Source: Niastella koreensis GR20-10 (GTDB lineage Bacteria > Bacteroidota > Bacteroidia > Chitinophagales > Chitinophagaceae). Taken from it: 64,000 bases of DNA. Numbering within the stretch: position 1 is the first letter of the stretch; each line of letters begins with the position of its first letter. Positions 42,041-51,366 of this stretch are shown here, piece by piece. The notes under the pieces were generated by a model. It was not told the origin of the DNA, ran no database searches, and saw only the letters and a list, made by a program, of their open reading frames with translations. The position numbers and the translations under genes were made by a program. Where the stretch lies: assembly GCF_000246855.1 (NCBI RefSeq), contig NC_016609.1, positions 806,001 to 870,000 on the forward strand, written 5' to 3'.

Positions 42041-44224
42041 CTATTTGATCGTAACAATCTCCCATCCCTCCGGTTTCTTAATCAAATGAATGCCCAGATC
42101 ATGTTCATACTTGATCAGATCCAGTTCAAACTGTTCATTGCCAAACCGCAGGTTGGAGATCCTGATCTCTTTTAAATAATCCGGAAGTACGGGTTTGTAA
42201 AAGGTGAGCTTTTTTTCATGGCCATCGAAGGAAATGCTCAGGCAGGCCTGTAATAACAGGAATACCGCTGCCACCGACCAGGCTTGCGGGGAGCAGGCAA
42301 CAGGGTAGGCGGTAGGCGCTTCTCCCTGTCTGAACGGAAAGCCACAGAATAATTCAGGCAGGCGTTGCAGTTCAATAAACAGTGATGCATCAAACAGCCC
42401 CTGCATCAACCGCATGGCAGGTTCCATCATGCCATAGCGGGCCATGCCATAAGCGGCAATGGCGGTATCGTGCGGCCATACCGATCCGTTGTGATATGAC
42501 ATAGGGTTAAACCGCGCCGCTTTTGAAGATAAGGTGCGAACGCCCCAGCCATTGAACATATCATCATTCATCAGTTTTTTAGCCGCCTGCGCAGCCCGTT
42601 CAGTGGTAGCAATACCCGAATACAATAAATGGCCTACGTTCGAGGCAACTACCCGGCAGGGCTTTTTGTCGCCATCCAGCGCCAGGATATACGTACCTAA
42701 TTGTTCATCCCAGAATACTTCGTTGAAATGTTTTTTCAGCTCACTGGCTTCTTTTGTCAATTGTTCGGCCATCTCGTTGTTGCCTAACCGTTGCGCCATA
42801 TAAGCGGCCTGTATTTTTGCATCGTACACATACCCCTGCACTTCACAAAGGGCAATGGGAAAACTGGCCAGGTCGCCATTCTCGTGCGAGATGGAATCGT
42901 GCGAGTCTTTCCAGCCCTGGTTGGCCAAACCGCTTTCTGCTTTCCGCTGGTATTCAACAAACCCATCCCCATCCATATCGCCATATACTTTTATCCAGGT
43001 AAGTGCATTTAAAATATTCTCCCAGATCTTCCGGATGGTATCTATATCGTCGGTCCTTCTTAAATACTGGCCCGCCAGCACAATGAATAAAGGCGTGGTA
43101 TCGATGCTGCCATAATACAGTTTAAAAGGAATTTCACCGGTCTCGGCCATTTCGCCCGATCTTATTTCGTGTAAGATCTTTCCGGGCTCGGCATCCTGCA
43201 ATGGTAACAGTTTTGTTGCCTGCCGTGCCGCCTGGTATAATAAAACCCCTTTGGCAATATTAGGCGCTACCCAAAGCGTTTCCAAAGCAGTGAAGGTGCC
43301 ATCCCGGCCAAATACCGTATTGTACCAGGGCACACCCGCATATGGATAACTGCCAAACGGTGTTTGCACCAGTAACGACAGCAGATCATTTTTCGAGCGG
43401 TTGATCCAGTTATTGAATTGTTCATTATCGGTAAAGATCTCCGCCACCATTTCTTTACTCTTTTCCATGCCCGTTTTTATCTTATCATAGGCAATGAAAT
43501 AGGACTCAAATTGTACGGGATTTGCATACACGGTAAACACCGAAGTACAGTTGATGCTGAAGGCGCCACCTTGTGGCGCCAGTTTGATCCTGTACGTGAT
43601 CTTATTGTCTTTTATAAAAGCCGGCGCCGGATCAAAATGCAGGTTGGTTTGCCGTTCAATATTGTCAAGACCAGTATAGGAAACCACTATATGGTTGTTG
43701 CCGGAGGCAAAAGGGGCTTGTAATTTGCCCCGTTTTTTTCTTTCCATACCCCGCACTTCAAAAATGTCTCTGAAGTCGGCGTCAAACGTCAGCTCCAGGT
43801 CAATTTCATGCGAATCGGAACCATAATTATACAGAATGATCAATTCATGACAGGCCCCATCCTGCAGAAATTTACTGCGGGAAATGTGTAACGTGCCTTT
43901 GGGTATTACTACATTTTGATCTCCGCTAATATCGGGATTGGTGAGGTCAACCGATAGCATTTCATTCTCGTTCTTTATATTGGAACTGAGCAGCATAGGC
44001 CGGTAGTGATTTATTTCCAGCTCCATGTCGCTGATGAACCGGGTGCCCTGGTGATAAATGCCCTGCGAACAGGTCCCGAATTGTTTTATATCACCCCACC
44101 GGTCAAAGATGGCAAACGTATCGCCATAGTTCAACGTGAGCACACGATCATCGGCATACGAAGAAGAAGCGAGAATGTAGTACTTGTCGTCATGTAGTTT
44201 TACCAGGGTGTCGTGCTTTTTCAT
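42041..44224 (-). CDS. Glycogen-debranching-type amylo-alpha-1,6-glucosidase
   Basis: 727 residues, cytoplasmic. The N-terminal GDE-N-bis domain (about 20-225) has GDTFAIFDRWGDIKQFGTCS and QGIYHQGTRFISDMELEIN. The C-terminal (alpha/alpha)6 barrel (about 270-690) has PFGSYPYAGVPWYNTVFGRD, GDMDGDGFVEYQRKAESGLA, NQGWKDSHDSISHENGDLA and NPMSYHNGSVWPHDTAIAAY. The acidic residues of these motifs are the expected catalytic ones. Such proteins are annotated as glycogen debranching enzymes, though several act on other alpha-glucosides or sucrose-like sugars. The gene starts 28 bp after a GT4 glycosyltransferase gene, so the pair is probably an operon for storage or compatible-solute glycans. Confidence 0.9.
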   Translation of the reverse strand: MKKHDTLVKLHDDKYYILASSSYADDRVLTLNYGDTFAIFDRWGDIKQFGTCSQGIYHQGTRFISDMELEINHYRPMLLSSNIKNENEMLSVDLTNPDISGDQNVVIPKGTLHISRSKFLQDGACHELIILYNYGSDSHEIDLELTFDADFRDIFEVRGMERKKRGKLQAPFASGNNHIVVSYTGLDNIERQTNLHFDPAPAFIKDNKITYRIKLAPQGGAFSINCTSVFTVYANPVQFESYFIAYDKIKTGMEKSKEMVAEIFTDNEQFNNWINRSKNDLLSLLVQTPFGSYPYAGVPWYNTVFGRDGTFTALETLWVAPNIAKGVLLYQAARQATKLLPLQDAEPGKILHEIRSGEMAETGEIPFKLYYGSIDTTPLFIVLAGQYLRRTDDIDTIRKIWENILNALTWIKVYGDMDGDGFVEYQRKAESGLANQGWKDSHDSISHENGDLASFPIALCEVQGYVYDAKIQAAYMAQRLGNNEMAEQLTKEASELKKHFNEVFWDEQLGTYILALDGDKKPCRVVASNVGHLLYSGIATTERAAQAAKKLMNDDMFNGWGVRTLSSKAARFNPMSYHNGSVWPHDTAIAAYGMARYGMMEPAMRLMQGLFDASLFIELQRLPELFCGFPFRQGEAPTAYPVACSPQAWSVAAVFLLLQACLSISFDGHEKKLTFYKPVLPDYLKEIRISNLRFGNEQFELDLIKYEHDLGIHLIKKPEGWEIVTIK

Positions 44225-44252
44225 AAACGATAATTTATGACTGGATTAGAAC

Positions 44253-45326
44253 TTATTTTCTATACGCTGGTGTTAAGTAGTACGATCTTTCGGATTGTTT
44301 ATGCAATAATTTTTCGTACAGGCGCACATAATTCTGTGCCATCACTATGTTGCTGAACCTTCTTTCAAACGTTTCGCGACAGGTGTCCCTGTTTATTAGA
44401 TGAATGTTTTTTAATGCTTCCACTGCTTTCTCCATGGTGTTTACAATGAAGCCGGTTTTACCATGTTCAACAATCTCGGCTACCGAGCCATGATTGAAAG
44501 CAATGATTGGCGTACCGCAGGCCATGGCTTCTATCAGCACCATTCCAAAAGGTTCCGGCCAGTCTATAGGGAACAACAATGCCCGGGCATTGGCCAGCAA
44601 GGGACCCTTTTCTCTTTCGCCAATTTCCTGCAGGTATTCCACATGAGGTTGATCCAGCAGGTGACGGATCTCTTTTTCAAAATACTTTTCATCTGCTTTA
44701 TCTACCTTGGCCGCGATCTTTATTTTCACATTGGCGCGGCGCGCAATTTCAATGGCGCGGTCTGCCCGTTTTTCGGGGGAGAACCTGCCCAGGAAAACTA
44801 CATAGTCCCCTTCGCCTTTACCATACTTATACAGGTCGTCAGGTAAACCGTGATATACAGTGTCAATCCAGTTAGCCATGGGTAATGGCCCTCTTTGCGA
44901 ATCGGAGATGGACACCACCGGCATGTCATTGAACTTTTCATACAATGGTTTTAATTCCGGAATGTCTAACCGCCCGTGTAAAGTGGTGAGTGTTTTTTTA
45001 TGACTGCGGCGGGTTACAGGAAAATGTAAATAATCAGTATGAAAGTGCAGCAGATCAAATTCGTGTGCGCGGTCCATCACCTCCTGCAATTGCAGCATGC
45101 TACCGGCCATAAAATCTACGCAATTACTCAATCGTAACGCTGTGGGCGTTACTGATACCAACCGGGCTTTGGTTATTGAATCACCCGATGCAAATAATGT
45201 TACATCATGTCCTAATTTCACCAGTGCATCTGTTAAATAAGCTACTACCCGCTCTGTACCCCCGTATAATTTGGGTGGTACCGATTCAATAAGCGGAGCT
45301 ATTTGTGCAATTCTCAACATCGCCAT
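44253..45326 (-). CDS. GT4-family glycosyltransferase
   Basis: 357 residues, GT-B fold, no membrane helix. The N-terminal domain has SVPPKLYGGTERVVAYLTDA (about 17) and FDLLHFHTDYLHFPV (about 90). The C-terminal donor domain has VVFLGRFSPEKRADRAIEIA (about 171) and PEPFGMVLIEAMACGTPIIA (about 259), which contains the E-x7-E motif of retaining GT4 enzymes. It is co-transcribed with the debranching-type enzyme (28-bp gap). By this context it could build an alpha-glucan or glucosyl solute, but GT4 is broad and the acceptor cannot be read from sequence. Met3 is an alternative start. Confidence 0.9.
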   Translation of the reverse strand: MAMLRIAQIAPLIESVPPKLYGGTERVVAYLTDALVKLGHDVTLFASGDSITKARLVSVTPTALRLSNCVDFMAGSMLQLQEVMDRAHEFDLLHFHTDYLHFPVTRRSHKKTLTTLHGRLDIPELKPLYEKFNDMPVVSISDSQRGPLPMANWIDTVYHGLPDDLYKYGKGEGDYVVFLGRFSPEKRADRAIEIARRANVKIKIAAKVDKADEKYFEKEIRHLLDQPHVEYLQEIGEREKGPLLANARALLFPIDWPEPFGMVLIEAMACGTPIIAFNHGSVAEIVEHGKTGFIVNTMEKAVEALKNIHLINRDTCRETFERRFSNIVMAQNYVRLYEKLLHKQSERSYYLTPAYRK

Positions 45327-45543
45327 ATTTTTCTTTTAAGTGAATACTATAAATGCCAAAGTTGCTGGTTGAGTGTAAGGGGTGTTGAGGCTACTAATGG
45401 GGAAAATACGCGTCAGGTGGCTTACAACGTAAATATTCATGCATAAGAACGCTCCTTATTTATTCGCTATCTCTCTCTAAATGAAAGAATAAGTACGATC
45501 ATGTTACTAAGGAATACGCAATTAAAATGCCAGGGGAAGAATG

Positions 45544-46422
45544 TTATTTTGACTGCTTGTTTCTAAACTGGATCGGTGTTATACCAGTTTTCTCCTTGAA
45601 CAACTTGGAGAAATAAAAGTTTGATTCAAAGTTGAGCTCAAAAGCAATTTCTTTTACTGACTTCCTGGTGTGGGTCAGCAATTCTTTTGCCTTATGTATT
45701 TTCAGCTGGATCTGAAATTGCCCGGGCGCCAGGCCCGTATATTCTTTAAATATTTTTCTGAACCGCGAATAACTGATCTGTAGTTCATGCGCCACATCAA
45801 CCGGTGAAATATTCTGCTCGATGTTTGAACGGAAGAGCAGGCGGGCTTTATCAACAATAGCTTCCACATCCTGTCCACTGAACTTTTCCTGTTGCGAAAG
45901 GGAATATACGGTTCCCAGTAAATGTAATACCGTGCCCGCAATGAGTGGCTGGTAACCTGCTTTTTCTTCCTGGGTTTTATCAATGATCTCCTGGAAAAGA
46001 TTCAATAAGGTTTCCTGGTAACCAACAGGGATAACCGGATTGGCAGGGGTGAAAAATTTTTTATTGAACAGGTTTTTGGCAATGGGTCCGGTAAAACCTA
46101 CCCAGTATTCGTCCCAGCCTGTTTTTTTATCGGGTTTATAGCGATGCCGTTCTTCGGGAAATAATAGTATAATGGAACCGGCAGTAATGGCTTGTTTGCC
46201 TCCGCTTTTCGATTCAAACAAACCGCTGCCTTTGGTGATATAAATAACCTGGAACTCGTGCAGCACCCTTCCCTTCTCCCAATTGAAATTATGATGCGCC
46301 GGATGCGTATCGTTGGGATACGGAGAACCGGCCACAATATGCGTACAGCCGGTGTTCAGCACATTCAACCCCCAGCTTTCATCTGTGGTGCTTACGGGCA
46401 GGTATTTATAAAAGTTCACCAT
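45544..46422 (-). CDS. AraC-family transcriptional regulator
   Basis: 292 residues. An N-terminal cupin-type sensor domain (about 45-165: FQVIYITKGSGLFESKSGGK, GSIILLFPEERHRYKPDKKT, GWDEYWVGFTG) is followed by a double helix-turn-helix (about 190-288) with SPVDVAHELQISYSRFRKIF and SVKEIAFELNFESNFYFSKL, ending TGITPIQFRN. This form controls sugar-catabolic genes in Bacteroidota. The nearest candidates are the debranching/GT4 pair downstream on the same strand (217-bp gap). It is divergent from the ECF sigma factor across 91 bp. Confidence 0.93.
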   Translation of the reverse strand: MVNFYKYLPVSTTDESWGLNVLNTGCTHIVAGSPYPNDTHPAHHNFNWEKGRVLHEFQVIYITKGSGLFESKSGGKQAITAGSIILLFPEERHRYKPDKKTGWDEYWVGFTGPIAKNLFNKKFFTPANPVIPVGYQETLLNLFQEIIDKTQEEKAGYQPLIAGTVLHLLGTVYSLSQQEKFSGQDVEAIVDKARLLFRSNIEQNISPVDVAHELQISYSRFRKIFKEYTGLAPGQFQIQLKIHKAKELLTHTRKSVKEIAFELNFESNFYFSKLFKEKTGITPIQFRNKQSK

Positions 46423-46513
46423 TTATTAATGTCAAAAAGTACAACGCAAATATCAAATCGGGTAACTGCGCAGCACAATAATAGCAATAATTTTAATGGC
46501 ATAACGATTTGCT

Positions 46514-47062
46514 ATGAATGTAAATGCAACCGACAGTCATCTTATTGAACTCTGGCGTGGAGGCAATGAGAAGGCATACCGTACTTTATTCGAGCGTTAT
46601 TTTTATAAACTGTATAGTTATAGCCTTAAGCAGGTTCCCGATAAAAGAGTATCAGAAGAAATAGTGATGGACGTTATGCTGGCCATTTGGCAAAAGCGCG
46701 ATCAGTTAAATTGCAGCCTGTCATTATCAGCTTACTTATATAAATCGGTACGAAACCGGTTGATCGATCATTTACGCAAACAACAACTGGCTACCGTGTC
46801 GTTAGAATTAACGGCCATAGAACCGCCCAGCTCCTTTATCACCGATAGCCGCATCTTACATAAAGAACTTGAAACTTTATACAGAACTTCGCTGAACCGC
46901 TTACCCCCGCAAAAGAAACGCATCTTCACCATGAGCCGCGAAGAAGGCAGTTCGTATAAAGAAATTGCGGATAGATTACGGTTGTCGAAGAATACAGTGG
47001 AGAATCATATGGTTGCGGCTTTAAGACTTTTAAAGGAAAATATGCGGGTAGTAGAGAATTAG
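46514..47062 (+). CDS. ECF-type RNA polymerase sigma-70 factor
   Basis: 182 residues. Region 2 (about 10-75: ELWRGGNEKAYRTLFERYFY, YSLKQVPDKRVSEEIVMDVM, LAIWQKRDQL) and region 4 (about 120-175: LNRLPPQKKRIFTMSREEGS, SYKEIADRLRLSKNTVENHM) are complete. This is the Bacteroidota ECF group normally followed by a FecR-type anti-sigma gene and a SusC/SusD pair. None is present: the next gene is the opposite-strand DeoR regulator, so the sigma factor is an orphan here. Its stop is followed by an AGTTATTAGG-type hairpin. Confidence 0.93.
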   Translation: MNVNATDSHLIELWRGGNEKAYRTLFERYFYKLYSYSLKQVPDKRVSEEIVMDVMLAIWQKRDQLNCSLSLSAYLYKSVRNRLIDHLRKQQLATVSLELTAIEPPSSFITDSRILHKELETLYRTSLNRLPPQKKRIFTMSREEGSSYKEIADRLRLSKNTVENHMVAALRLLKENMRVVEN

Positions 47063-47079
47063 CAGGTGCTAAGGAGCAA

Positions 47080-47169
47080 AGTTATTAGGTTATTAAGTTA
47101 TTTGGGTTATTAGGTTTTTAAACCCCGAACCTAATAACCTATGAACCTAATAACCTATGAACTATAACG
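47080..47169. repeat. Word-repeat hairpin (AGTTATTAGG family) between sigma factor and DeoR genes
   Basis: Left arm AGTTATTAGG TTATTAAGTT ATTTGGGTTATTAGG (47080-47115), right arm CCTAATAACCTATGAACC TAATAACCTATGAACTATAAC (47130-47167). Both flanking genes end here (convergent), with the arrays starting about 10-20 bp from each stop codon. Confidence 0.88.
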
Positions 47170-47179
47170 TAGCTAATAA

Positions 47180-47944
47180 TTAAACGATAGTTACTTCAAT
47201 ACCGCGACTCTCCAACTGATTCACAAAATGCTCTGAAATTCCCTTATCAGTTATAACCCTGTCCACTTCTTCCAATCCACAAATCCGGCCAAAGCCCCGT
47301 TTGCCAAATTTGGTAGAGTCAGACAACACAATCACCTTTTGGGATACATCGATCATTTGACGGTTTAAATGCGCTTCCATTACGCTGGTTGTGGTAAGAC
47401 CGAATTCAAGGTCAATACCATCAACGCCGAGGAATAATTTACTGCAGAAGAAATCGGTGAGTATTTTTTGTGCGTAAGGTCCGGTTACGGAAGAAGAGCT
47501 TTTGCGAATGATACCGCCCAGTTGCATGATCTCGATGTCGGCGTGTTTGTTCAGTTCTGTGGCAACCGGTAAGGAGGCAGTAATTACCGTAACATTAATT
47601 TTTGGCGGCATATTCTTCGCCAGCGCCAGCACGGTAGTGCCGGAAGCAATGATGATGGAATCGTTGTCGGTAATTAATTGGGCCGCGGTAGCGCCGATGC
47701 GCATTTTCTCGTTCGATTGCAGTTTCTCCTTTTCATTTACGGGGCGGTCAATAGTATAGGGGTTATTGATGGTGGCGCCCCCATGCGTACGGTACAGCAG
47801 GCTTTTATCTTCCAGCAGTTTGAGGTCCTTCCGGATGGTCACAGACGACACATCCAGTTCTTTACATAGTTCAAGCACGTTAACAAAGCTTTCCTTGCTT
47901 AGTTTGTTCAAAATGAATTGATGGCGTTCGGTTTGTGAGATCAT
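47180..47944 (-). CDS. DeoR/GlpR-family repressor of the glycerol genes
   Basis: 254 residues. N-terminal DeoR helix-turn-helix (about 1-57: FILNKLSKESFVNVLELCKE, LDVSSVTIRKDLKLLEDKSL, YRTHGGA) and a C-terminal effector domain (about 75-235) with IASGTTVLALAKNMP, MQLGGIIRKSSSSVTGPYAQ, LFLGVDGIDLEFGLTT and LSDSTKFGKRGFGRI. These are the sugar-phosphate-binding motifs of the family. It is divergent from glpD, so glycerol-3-phosphate is the likely inducer. A triple repeat at 47973-48024, just upstream of its start, is a good operator candidate for itself and for glpD. Confidence 0.92.
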   Translation of the reverse strand: MISQTERHQFILNKLSKESFVNVLELCKELDVSSVTIRKDLKLLEDKSLLYRTHGGATINNPYTIDRPVNEKEKLQSNEKMRIGATAAQLITDNDSIIIASGTTVLALAKNMPPKINVTVITASLPVATELNKHADIEIMQLGGIIRKSSSSVTGPYAQKILTDFFCSKLFLGVDGIDLEFGLTTTSVMEAHLNRQMIDVSQKVIVLSDSTKFGKRGFGRICGLEEVDRVITDKGISEHFVNQLESRGIEVTIV

Positions 47945-47972
47945 AATGGTTACGCCAAATTAAAGTAAAATT

Positions 47973-48024
47973 TCTGAACTGGGATTTACCCATCCCGGTT
48001 CAGACAACTAATCCCGGTTCAGAC
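47973..48024. promoter_or_regulatory. Candidate operator: three copies of ATCCCGGTTCAGA in the DeoR-glpD gap
   Basis: TCTGAACTGGGAT (47973-47985) is an inverted copy (one mismatch) of ATCCCGGTTCAGA at 47992-48004, 6 nt away. A second direct copy lies at 48011-48023, 19 bp further on by start position. The array is 28 bp upstream of the repressor start and about 150 bp upstream of glpD, as expected for a shared, autoregulated operator. Confidence 0.6.
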
Positions 48025-48177
48025 TAGTACCGGACGGAGCTTTAAAGCGTCCTTTATAAGGAATGAAAGCGCAAACGGTTTCATTCGATTTCGGAATATT
48101 TTATTAGTGGTTTCAAATTGTTTCGCTAATATTGCTTGTCAAATAAATTGAAATAAAACGAAAGTATTCGATCTGGA

Positions 48178-49752
48178 ATGGAAGCTGATACCGTACAAAA
48201 TCGTAACGCGCTGGTAAACCGGCTGGGAACGCAAAAGGAGTGGGACCTGATAGTAATTGGGGGCGGAGCAACTGGCTTAGGCATTGCTTTAGAAGCCGTT
48301 AGCAGGGGATACAGCGCATTGCTGGTGGAACAGGCTGATTTTGCCAAAGGCACTTCCAGCCGCAGCACCAAACTGGTGCATGGCGGGGTTCGTTACCTGG
48401 CACAGGGTGATATTCAACTGGTTAGAGAAGCCAGCATTGAGCGGGGGCTGTTATGGCGCAATGCTCCCCACCTGGTAAAAAATCAAACTTTCATTATTCC
48501 TATTTATACCTGGTGGGACCGGCTCAAATATACCATCGGGTTGAAGTTATATGATTGGATTGCGGGCCGGCTGAGCCTGGGGGCGTCGGTTTTTATTCCG
48601 AGGAACAAAGCATTATTTAAACTTCCAAACATAAAGTCTAAAGGTTTGGTGGGCGGTGTGCAGTATCACGATGGTCAGTTCGATGATTCGCGCCTGGCTA
48701 TTAACCTGGTGCAAACGATCATTGAAAAGGGCGGGGTGGCGCTGAACTATATGAAAGTGACCGGTCTTATAAAAGACAATGGTCAGCACATTTCAGGAGT
48801 TACCGTAAAAGATATTGAAACCAGTCAAACCTATACCTGCAAGGCGAAAGCAGTGGTGAACGCCACCGGCGTGTTTGTAGATGACATCCTGCAGCTGGAT
48901 AACCCAACCGGTACAAAAAGTATTACGGCCAGTCAGGGTGTACACCTGGTGCTGGATAAAAGATTTTACCCGGCCGATGATGCCCTCATGATCCCGGCTA
49001 CCAGTGATGGACGGGTGCTGTTTGCCGTGCCCTGGCACGGAAAGGTGGTGGTGGGTACTACAGATACCCCGGTGAAGGAAGCTTCGCTGGAACCGCAGGC
49101 CCTTGAAAAAGAAATCAATTTCATCCTGGAGAACGCAGCCAATTACCTGGTGGAGCAGCCAAAACGCAGCGACGTTTTAAGCGTTTTTGCCGGGTTACGT
49201 CCACTCGCAGCTCCACAGGGCGGTAAACAAAAAACAAAAGAGATCTCGCGCAGTCATAAGATCATGGTAACGCCTTCGCAACTGTTTACCATTTTAGGTG
49301 GTAAATGGACCACCTTCCGCAAAATGGGCGAAGATATGGTTGACCGGGTAGAGAAGGAATTGCAGTGGCCGCATAAAGAAACCGGTACCCGCCATTTGCA
49401 GATCCATGGCGCAATGGCCAATGTAAACATACACGATCCTTTATATTTCTATGGCAGTGATACTGCCGGCGTAAAAGCGTTGATGAATGGCCATGCCAAC
49501 CAATGGCTGAGTAACAGTTTACAAATTCACGAAGCGCAGGTGATCTGGGCCGTGCAGCACGAAATGGCGCGCACGGTGGAAGATGTGTTATCGCGCCGTA
49601 CAAGAGCTTTATTACTCGATGCCCGCGAAAGCATTCGCATGGCGGAGCCCGTAGCAGTTATTATGGCGAAGCAGCTTGGTAAAGATGAAGTTTGGATTCG
49701 TGAACAAGTTGCTTTATATACGAAACTGGCTGAGCGGTATGTGTTGAGCTAG
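48178..49752 (+). CDS. glpD: Glycerol-3-phosphate dehydrogenase (FAD-dependent)
   Basis: 524 residues. Peripheral inner-membrane enzyme that oxidises sn-glycerol 3-phosphate to dihydroxyacetone phosphate and passes electrons to quinone. FAD-binding DLIVIGGGATGLGIALEAVS (about 23) is followed by FAKGTSSRSTKLVHGGVRYL (about 53). The C-terminal part has VFAGLRPLA and ILGGKWTTFRKMGEDM, both family signatures, and the DAO_C domain closes the protein. Length is normal for GlpD. It is divergent from the DeoR regulator, and the glycerol kinase and facilitator lie 2.5-4 kb downstream on the same strand. Its stop TAG is part of an AGTTCAA-type word repeat. Confidence 0.96.
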   Translation: MEADTVQNRNALVNRLGTQKEWDLIVIGGGATGLGIALEAVSRGYSALLVEQADFAKGTSSRSTKLVHGGVRYLAQGDIQLVREASIERGLLWRNAPHLVKNQTFIIPIYTWWDRLKYTIGLKLYDWIAGRLSLGASVFIPRNKALFKLPNIKSKGLVGGVQYHDGQFDDSRLAINLVQTIIEKGGVALNYMKVTGLIKDNGQHISGVTVKDIETSQTYTCKAKAVVNATGVFVDDILQLDNPTGTKSITASQGVHLVLDKRFYPADDALMIPATSDGRVLFAVPWHGKVVVGTTDTPVKEASLEPQALEKEINFILENAANYLVEQPKRSDVLSVFAGLRPLAAPQGGKQKTKEISRSHKIMVTPSQLFTILGGKWTTFRKMGEDMVDRVEKELQWPHKETGTRHLQIHGAMANVNIHDPLYFYGSDTAGVKALMNGHANQWLSNSLQIHEAQVIWAVQHEMARTVEDVLSRRTRALLLDARESIRMAEPVAVIMAKQLGKDEVWIREQVALYTKLAERYVLS

Positions 49753-49868
49753 TTCAAAGTTCAGAGTTCAAAGTTCAGAGTTCAGAGTTCAAAGTTCTCA
49801 GTTCTGAGTTCTTTGTTGCCGTGCTGAGGGGTATTGCTTACAGCTTAAGGCTTATAGCTTGCCGCTTA
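49751..49868. repeat. Word repeats (AGTTCAG and GCTTATA families) after glpD
   Basis: Heptamers AGTTCAA AGTTCAG AGTTCAA AGTTCAG AGTTCAG AGTTCAA AGTTCTC AGTTCTG AGTTCTT (49751-49813) begin inside the glpD stop codon. A second fragment, GCTTACA GCTTAAG GCTTATA GCTTGCC GCTTAAT (49837-49871), resembles the arm of the 39019 element. No complementary arm is evident here. Confidence 0.88.
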
Positions 49869-49889
49869 ATTAAAATATTAATCCAAAAC

Positions 49890-51308
49890 ATGAAACGAAG
49901 AAGATTCCTCTCCTCCCTTGGTTTACTGACTGCAGGCTGGGCATTGACGCCCTTTTCGCCCGCTAAAGCATTCTTTCGCAGTGATAGGAAAGTAAAAGGC
50001 GCCGTGCTGGCAAAAGGTAAAGGACTAAAAGAGGTAATTGTAAGTGATGGATATTCCGTGATAGCTACCGATAGCGACGGAAAGTTTGAAATGGATGTGC
50101 ATCCCAATGCCGTTGCGGTCTTTGTTTCTACCCCCGCCGGCTTTGAGTTCAATCACGACAGAGGATTAGCCCGCCATTACAAAATGGTGGACGATATCAA
50201 CTTCCGCAAAACCCTCAACTTTGAATTGCAACCCCTCAGTACCGACGATAACAACCACCAGTTTATTATCTGGGCCGATCCGCAGGTGAAGAATGAAAAA
50301 GATGTGAACAAGATGATGGTGGAATCAGTGCCCGATGTACAGAAATTTGTAAAAGCCGCCAATGGCGCCTTGTTGCATGGCATTTGCGTGGGCGACCTGG
50401 TATGGGATAACCACGACCTGTTCCCCAGCTACAACCTGGCCGTTGAAAGAATGGGCATTCCTTTCTTCCAGTGCATCGGTAACCACGACATGGATTATAC
50501 CAATGGCAGCGATGACAGCTCCGACGATACCTTTCAAAAACATTATGGCCCTACCTGGTATTCTTTCAACAGGGGTAAAGTGCATTATGTGGTAATGGAC
50601 GATGTGCGTTACCTGGGTAAAGACCGTGAGTACGATGGCTATATTTCCGAAGAACAATTAACCTGGTTACAAAAAGATCTCTCCTTTGTACCCAATGACC
50701 ACCTGGTAATCGTGTGCGTGCATATTCCGGTTCATAACGAAGTAAAGAACAACGATGCCCTGTACGCCGTACTGAAAGGCCGCAACGTGCATATCATGTC
50801 GGGCCATACGCACTATCACCGCAACGTAATTCAGAACGATATTTTTGAGCACAACCATGGCACCGTGTGCGGCGCCTGGTGGACGGGCCCCATCTGTGGC
50901 GATGGCACGCCTTCCGGTTATGGCGTGTATTCAGTAAATGGCACCGAGTTGAGCTGGTATTATCAGTCAACCGGAAAAGAAGCCGGTCACCAGGTAAGTA
51001 TCAACGTACAGGAGCGCGATGCCGCCAGTAAAAAACTGCAGGTGAATGTATGGAATTACGATCCTGCGTGGACGGTAGAATGCTGGGTAGATGGCGCCAG
51101 ACACAATGACTTTAAACAACAGAAAGGGTTTGATGCATTAGCGGTAGCCTTATACGAAGGACCCGACCTGCCCAAACCCCGTGGATTTGCAGAGCCAAAG
51201 AAAACAGATCACTTATTCGAGGCAGTTGTTCCGGCATCGGCCAAACAGGTGAAAATAGTGGCGGTAGACCGCTTTGGAAGGAAATATTCTGCTGAATATA
51301 CGGCCTGA
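49890..51308 (+). CDS. Calcineurin-like metallophosphoesterase, exported
   Basis: 472 residues from ATG 49890; the longer frame from 49821 translates repeat DNA. The N-terminus MKRRRFLSSLGLLTAGWAL has a Tat-like double Arg followed by a hydrophobic stretch. A Metallophos_N beta domain (about 35-125) precedes the catalytic domain (about 128-350) with the dinuclear metal motifs IWADPQVKNEKD, GICVGDLVWDNHDLF, QCIGNHDMDY, VCVHIPVHNE and MSGHTHYHRN. A C-terminal beta domain (about 365-470) follows. It is placed between glpD and glpK with a GDSL esterase and a glycerophosphodiesterase nearby, so it may release phosphate from a glycerophosphate-type ester outside the cytoplasm. Confidence 0.9.
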   Translation: MKRRRFLSSLGLLTAGWALTPFSPAKAFFRSDRKVKGAVLAKGKGLKEVIVSDGYSVIATDSDGKFEMDVHPNAVAVFVSTPAGFEFNHDRGLARHYKMVDDINFRKTLNFELQPLSTDDNNHQFIIWADPQVKNEKDVNKMMVESVPDVQKFVKAANGALLHGICVGDLVWDNHDLFPSYNLAVERMGIPFFQCIGNHDMDYTNGSDDSSDDTFQKHYGPTWYSFNRGKVHYVVMDDVRYLGKDREYDGYISEEQLTWLQKDLSFVPNDHLVIVCVHIPVHNEVKNNDALYAVLKGRNVHIMSGHTHYHRNVIQNDIFEHNHGTVCGAWWTGPICGDGTPSGYGVYSVNGTELSWYYQSTGKEAGHQVSINVQERDAASKKLQVNVWNYDPAWTVECWVDGARHNDFKQQKGFDALAVALYEGPDLPKPRGFAEPKKTDHLFEAVVPASAKQVKIVAVDRFGRKYSAEYTA

Positions 51309-51366
51309 CGGGTGGCGGATAATATGTTCTACATATCTTCGCAGCCTAACTTAAATAAAAGCTCAT

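Noticed and set aside
51309-51366. Terminator after the metallophosphoesterase
   Set aside because: No hairpin with a T-tract was found, so the esterase pair is treated as one likely transcript.
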